From contig CANTUQ010000031.1 of NCBI GenBank assembly GCA_947683425.1, positions 2,429,001 through 2,493,000 of the forward strand: 64,000 nucleotides of DNA, given 5' to 3'. This document shows, one piece after another, positions 59,005-64,000 of the stretch (positions within the stretch are counted from its first letter, which is position 1; the number at the start of each line of letters is the position of its first letter). Origin of the DNA: Excoecaria cochinchinensis. Its lineage: Eukaryota; Streptophyta; Magnoliopsida; Malpighiales; Euphorbiaceae. The notes under the pieces are model-generated. The model saw nothing but the letters and a program-made list of their open reading frames with translations. It was not told the origin of the DNA and ran no database searches. The translations under genes and the position numbers were made by a program.

Positions 59005-60180
59005 ATGGCCAACCCACCGAGAGAAGTAGATGCCACACGTGCCATGATTGCCGAAGAAGTTGGTTGGAGGTTGGAGGAGTTTAAAAACAGGATGATGGCT
59101 ATAATGGGGAGCTTAACGGTTGCAATGGCACTGCCTGCTGGACCAAACCCAATTGCTCCTCCTGGCAGATAGAATGAACAGGAGGTAGTTAGAGAGGACC
59201 CCCTGGAGGAGGTACGTCCCCCACCAATAGATCTCAGAGCCACCATATCCTCGGGCCAGAGAAGAGGTGGAGCTAACAGGGTGGAGGACGACTATAAAGA
59301 GGATGAGTATGATGAGCCTATAGTAGTGAGAGGGAAGGCGCCTCAAACAGAAGAGGCTATATGGAAAAAAATGGAAGAGAAGTTCAAGGTTATGTCCCGA
59401 ATGCTGACAATGGGGAAGGGGATGAACCCCGAAGGTAAAGAGCTAGAGGGAGAGGATTTGATCCCTTAGAATTTTAAAATGCCGAATGTCCCAAAGTTTG
59501 ACGGTACATCAGATCCCACCGCACACATCAAGCAGCACTCGCTTATAATGAAGGGTACAACACTAACGAAAAGGCAAAAGATAGAGTACTTCTGCTTGAG
59601 CTTGATAGGTCCCGCAGTGGACTGGTATTATGGACTGGACAGGAGAACAAAAAAAGACTAGGATCTGGTGACTGAGGAGTTCCTCAGACAATACAACTAT
59701 AGCACAAGGATGGAGGTAACTCTAAAGGATCTAGAGTTGCTGCAGCAGAAACCAGGGGAGTCATTCCATGAATACTTAATCTGATGGAGGAATAGAGTGA
59801 TGGAAATGAAGAGGAAGCTAGACACTCCGGACCAGATTAGGCTTTTTATCAGGAGCGCCAGCCCATATCTAAAGGATGGATTGAAGATGAAGGGGTTAAA
59901 GGACTGGAAATCCTTGAAGGATATAGCCATTGAGGCTGAGAGTGAATACCTAGCAAGAAGGGCGAGCAGTGAGGCCTATGCCAAGAGGAGCAATAGCAGC
60001 CAAGGAGCGAGCAGACCGGCAAGCTCTAGCAGTGGTAGTCGGATAGGCAAGACGGCTGAGGTCTCAGCTGTAGTAGTAGGTTAGAGGCATTTCTCAAACC
60101 TAGGGAGGTCTCTCTCTTGGGTGTTAAAAAGTCTGATGAAGAAGGGGAAGTTACAGCCTTTAGCACCTAAACCTGCTTGA
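59005..60180 (+). pseudogene. Tat-like gag
   Basis: The start ATG at 59005 gives MANPPREVDATRAMIAEEVG, matching the gag at 29667. Then VPKFDGTSDPTAHIKQHSL and IEYFCLSLIGPAVDWYYGLD, followed by SPYLKDGLKMKGLKDWKSL. In-frame stops at about 59170, 59468, 59658, 59781 and 60080 break it. A CAYHQHTGYALDSC motif follows near 60219. Confidence 0.88.
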
Positions 60181-60218
60181 AGCCAAGGATAACCGGGACA
60201 TAGGGAGGACGAGTATTG

Positions 60219-61338
60219 TGCTTACCATCAGCACACCGGGTATGCTCTTGACAGTTGCAGGACATTAAGGCATGCAATTCAGGATCTGATTAACTCCAAA
60301 TATATCATAGATCCCGAAAAGAAAAGTAACCAGAAGAAGCCAGGGTACAACAATGTTCCCCCGCCTATTTTCATGATTGAGTCAGGGTTAATTGAATGGC
60401 TTATTTTGAGAGAGTTATATGGAGAGGAGAATGTTGCTATCACCTGCCTTGAGGAGGCAAGTGAAAAAGGGATTTCCGTGGCAATAATAGACTGTTGGTT
60501 CACTAGTGATAGTGGAAATGAAGATAATAATAATGATGATGATGAATCTGCTGACCCGTGGGGTTCAGAAGATGAGGAGAAAGAAATCAGAGCAGTGACC
60601 CGAAGTGGAAGGGTAGTTTTGAAAGTAGAGAAGCCTTAAAATCTCGTGGCAGTACAAAAAGAGAAGGAGCCGGAAGAGGATCAAATAATGAAGAAGCTGA
60701 AAAGGATGCCGAATCAGATATCAATATGGGATCTGTTGAGACAATCTCATTCGTATAGGCAGAAGTTGGTAGAAGCCTTACGTGAGTCTACAGTGGCAAC
60801 TACCATCTCCCCTACAGACCTGTTGGATATTGTGAAGGGAAGTGCTGGAGAGAATGTGGTGTATTCAAGTGCTGATTTACTATCAGAAGGCCGTAACCAT
60901 AACCACCCTTTATACATAAGGGCGCAGATCAATGAGAAGCACACCGCCTGTGTTATGGTGGATGATGGTTCCTCTATAAATGTATGCCCTCTGGTGGTAA
61001 TGTCGACTTTTGGAGTGTCGAAGGACATGCTGAGCAAGTTAGATCTTACGATCATAGCCTACGATAACTCCTGAAGGCAAACATCGGGAACATTCAAGGC
61101 AATGGTTAGGACTGGGCTGATAGAGACGGAGGTTGAGTTTGTAGTCCTCCCTATTCCAACCAATTTTTCAGCACTATTAGGAAAACCGTGGTTCAACAAG
61201 TTAGGAAGGGTGCCATCTACATTGCACCAGATGATAAAGATCCCACACAAAGGGCAAGTAGTAACAATCAGAGCAGCTAGGAGAATCAGGTGTCTGTACT
61301 TGAGATTGCAAGGCAACCATTCAGCAGGTTTCATGTAG
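60219..61338 (+). pseudogene. Tat-like gag tail and aspartic protease
   Basis: After the zinc-like motif come an acidic stretch and TRSGRVV, then ISIWDLLRQSHSYRQKLVEA and the protease: NHPLYIRAQINEKHTACVMV leading to VDDGSSINVCPL (near 60960), whose DGS is the retropepsin site, and LLGKPWFNKLGRVPSTLHQ (near 61185) corresponding to the C-terminal ILGRPWL motif. Stops at about 60637 and 61072. Confidence 0.88.
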
Positions 61339-62244
61339 CTATAGTTGGTGAGGAAGATCCTTCATTCTTGGAGCTGGTTTGTGAAAGAACTCTCAGGGAC
61401 CGCAAGTAGCCATCACAACAAGAGGCCAAAAGGATCGAAAGGGCCTCGAGTATAAGGGGACCACAATGATAAGCGAGAGGGCAGCTAGTGAGATCCCTTA
61501 TATTAAGGAAAGCTTTGTACTAGCCGCCTCAGTGTGTGCCTATGCGGGAGAAGCTAAGCCTTAGTGGGTAGATAGAAGAGTCGTACCGGGTTTTGAGGTC
61601 TTTAATGACGTCTTCAATTGGGACATTGGAATGATCAAGCCAGTAGAGGGTTTTTGGGACGAAGAAATCATGACCAAGGGGACTGTCTGGGACCGAGAAG
61701 AGCCCAAAGAGATTGTCACGGAGAGGTTGATGGCTACCCGAGTGAAGGGTAAGGAGAAGGTGAGAGATGAAGCTGCAGAGAAGCAAGGTGAAGTTTCACA
61801 AGGGGTTGCTATAGAGCCTTCGAAGTGCCAAGATAACACTCAACTGTCAGCTGTAACATTTGCATCGGCAGAGCAAGAAAACCATAGCAATTTAAAATTT
61901 CTTTTTATGCCAGAACTCTTAGATAATGTTTATGACATTTCCAATTCAATTAATAAGATGAATGATTTTGCTTACTTGTGCGATGTTTCTGACAATTTTA
62001 CTATGTATAATCATGATCATGACTCATTTATATTTGACATTAATTCAACTGATGCCATTCCATTTAATCTCGGAACTTTGGAAAACCCAAAGAAAATCTT
62101 GATAGCATCAAATGTAACTCTTGAAGAGAGGATAAACTTCGAGAAAATATTTAAAAAAATATGAAAAAGTCTTTTCCTAGACCTATGAAGACATGCCGGG
62201 AGTTGTTCATGAAACCGCCGAACACGCCATTCCAACCTACCCCG
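61339..62244 (+). other. Linker between protease and RT of the Tat-like element
   Basis: A partly open frame (61631-62164) without recognisable domains, containing FIFDINSTDAIPFNLG. The same short phrase is kept at about 31040 in the gag-only element, which shows where that copy's deletion begins. Confidence 0.6.
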
Positions 62245-63540
62245 ATCATAGACCAGTCAAGCAGAAGCTCAGAAAACTCAGGCCATAATGGGTGAAAAAG
62301 GTCAAGGAAGAAATCCACAAATAGATTGAGGTCAAGTTTCTTGTTGAAGTCCAATACCTGAATTGCTTAGCCAACGTCGTTCCGGTGGCCAAGAAGAATG
62401 GCAAAGTGCACGTATGTGTGGAGTATCGGGATTTGAATAAAGCTTGTCCCAAGGACAATTTCCCTCTGCCCTACATCGACATTTTAGTGTATAGTATAGT
62501 AGCTTGCATGATGTACAGCTTCGTGGATGGATATACTGGGTATAATCAGATCCTTAACAAGATAGTTGATCGAATTAAGATTGCCTCCATCACTGAGTGG
62601 GGCACATTCGCTTATAGGGCAATGTTGTTTGGTCTGAAGAATGCAAGCACAACCTATCAGAGGATGGCCACTAGGATTCTTGATGACTTGATCCACAAAG
62701 AGGTGGAGCTATATGTCGATGAGATGATGATCAAGTTAGCCACTAGAGAAGGTCACTTCGAAGCCTTGGAGAAGTTCTTCTAAAGGATCGACAGGTACAA
62801 CTTGTGGTTAAACCCTAAGAAGTGCATCTTTGGAGTTACCTCAAGAAAGCTTTTAGGGCACGTAGTGAGCGAGAGGGGAATTGAGATCGACCTTGATAAA
62901 GTCAAAGCTATTAGGGAGATGCTAGTGCCTCAGAAAGAGAAGGATATCAGAAGTTTCTTGGGGAAATTGCAGTATATCAGCAGGTTCATCACCAAGCTCA
63001 CTTCAATTTATGAGCCGATCTTTAAGTTGCTCAGGAAAGACCAAACTGTGATATGGAATGACAAGTGCCATAAGGCTTTCGATACCATCAAGGAATATCT
63101 GTTGAAACCCCCAGTTTTAAGACCACCTCAGCCAGTCAAGCCGCTAATCATGTACCTGGCGATAGAAGATAGCTACGTAGGTGCCATCATGGCTTTGGAG
63201 GATGAGTTCGGAGTGGAGTTTGTGGTTTATTACCTTAGTAAGAAGTTCATTTCTTATGAGATCAAGTATACTAAAGTTGAAAAGATCTGCCTAGCGGTAA
63301 TTTGGGCCTCTAAGAATTTAAGGCACTACTTCCATTCTTACAAGGTAAAAACTATCACTAAGCAGAATCCTCTTAGGTACCTGCAGGAAGCTCCCTTGTT
63401 GTTGGAAAAAATGGGAAGAGGGCTGCTACTCCTGCAAGAGTTTGATGTTGAATGCATCACTCGAAAAATAATTAAGGGGCGCGCAGTAGCAGAGTTTTTG
63501 GCAGAACACCTCATTGAAGGAGATTTGTTTGAATTTAACT
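62245..63540 (+). pseudogene. Tat-like reverse transcriptase and RNase H
   Basis: RT motifs in order: VAKKNGKVHVCVEYRDLNKA, PLPYID, FVDGYTGYNQI, TEWGTFAYRAMLFGLKNA and the active site at 62712-62723, which reads YVDE rather than YVDD. After a stop at 62781 the frame continues with LLGHVVSERGIEIDLDKVKA, VYYLSKKF and the retroviral-type RNase H. The Asp-to-Glu change hits the catalytic pair. Confidence 0.9.
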
Positions 63541-63574
63541 TTCCAGATGAGGATGTTACAGCCATTGCAGTACA

Positions 63575-63954
63575 AGGTTGGCAGTTACATTTCGATGGAG
63601 CAGTTAATAGCAAAGGGGCAGGAGTAGGGATCATTCTTACGACCCCAGATGGTAAAAGCTCCCATTAGCTAAGAAACTAAGATACAAGGCTACTAATAAT
63701 GAAGCCGAGTACAAAGCCTGCACGTTTGGATTAGAAGCCTTAATAGCTTTGGGGGCAAAGAATGCAAAGGTCTTTAGGGATTCATCGTTAGTAGTCTACC
63801 AGATTCGGTGTGAATGGGCCGTAAAGGAAGAATGACTGATGTTGTATGTGAAGCACTTGAAAATGTTGAGCTGTCAATTTGAGGCATGCACCTTCCATTT
63901 TGTCCCGAGGGATGAGAATCGGTTAGCGGATGCGCTTGCGACTTTGGTGTGATT
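63575..63954 (+). pseudogene. Second (archaeal-like) RNase H of the Tat-like element
   Basis: WQLHFDGAVNSKGAGVGIIL is the opening D-G strand of the extra RNase H. After a frame change near 63655 it continues KKLRYKATNNEAEYKACTFG (E of the DEDD set), then DSSLVVYQI and ENRLADALATLV. One stop in GATTGA-like context near 63835 and another at 63951 break it. Confidence 0.85.
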
Positions 63955-64000
63955 ATGGGATAATCCAGAGGGGGTGGTAATGAGACCCATCTTGATCTCG

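Larger units (their letters stand above)
55966..64000 (+). mobile_element. Tat-lineage Ty3/gypsy element, 5' LTR to second RNase H, running off the window
   Basis: 5' LTR about 55966-58092 (start uncertain), tRNA-Arg primer site, shared leader, gag (59005), zinc motif, protease, RT, RNase H, then a second RNase H-like domain. Two RNase H domains in tandem are known for the Tat lineage of plant Ty3/gypsy elements. Frame breaks occur in gag, before RT, after RT and in the second RNase H, so this copy is defective. Integrase and 3' LTR must lie beyond 64000 if present. Confidence 0.9.

Overview
The window is plant nuclear DNA, most likely from a eudicot with a repeat-rich genome. It holds one intron-rich host gene coding for a plant-type chromatin protein. 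The rest is LTR retrotransposons, LINEs and DNA transposons nested in one another. Nothing bacterial or organellar is visible. The species cannot be named from the sequence alone.

Region 1 (1-10992, minus strand) is the 5' part of an MBD9-like gene (methyl-CpG-binding domain protein 9). Seven exons with consistent GT/AG borders join in frame to about 1256 codons and encode, in order, a DLNxxP motif, a PHD finger, an MBD-like domain, FYRN (with a possible FYRC), DDT and a bromodomain. The 3' part lies beyond position 1. Its introns hold an RTE-type LINE scrap, a minisatellite and a degraded LTR element end. The upstream region is 10993-11580.

Region 2 (11580-20850) is an old DNA-transposon-like block with palindromes, a MuDR N-terminus-like ORF on the plus strand and a plant-mobile-domain fragment on the minus strand. 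It is split by a complete non-autonomous LTR element (13787-19964, TSD ATAAC). That element has 2.4-2.6 kb LTRs, a tRNA-Arg primer site and an internal region made largely of a 145-146 bp higher-order tandem repeat.

Region 3 (20825-26256) is a solo LTR with a clean CCATG duplication. It is interrupted by an opposite-strand LTR of a related family and followed by a truncated third LTR. Region 4 (26257-33780) is a Tat-like Ty3/gypsy element that keeps gag but has lost pol and its 3' LTR. Its 3' untranslated part holds two arrays of hairpin-forming repeats.

Region 5 (33782-43690) is a minus-strand L1-like LINE broken by three insertions: a Ty1/copia element (34926-40019), a Tourist-like MITE (41153-41763, TSD TAA) and a CACTA element (41821-43178) that has captured the last exon of an FKBP-type prolyl isomerase gene. 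Region 6 (43690-45770) is AT-rich and microsatellite-laden, with no gene seen.

Region 7 (45770-54769) is a minus-strand Tekay/Del-type chromovirus (gag, protease, RT, RNase H, integrase, chromodomain) with many stop codons. Region 8 (54770-55965) is an inverted Tat-like gag-protease scrap. Region 9 (about 55966 to the window end) is a plus-strand Tat-like element with LTR, tRNA-Arg primer site, gag, protease, RT, RNase H and a second RNase H, running off the end. The autonomous Tat element, the gag-only element and the coding-free element share the primer site and a roughly 290 bp leader, so they look like members of one autonomous/non-autonomous retrotransposon partnership.
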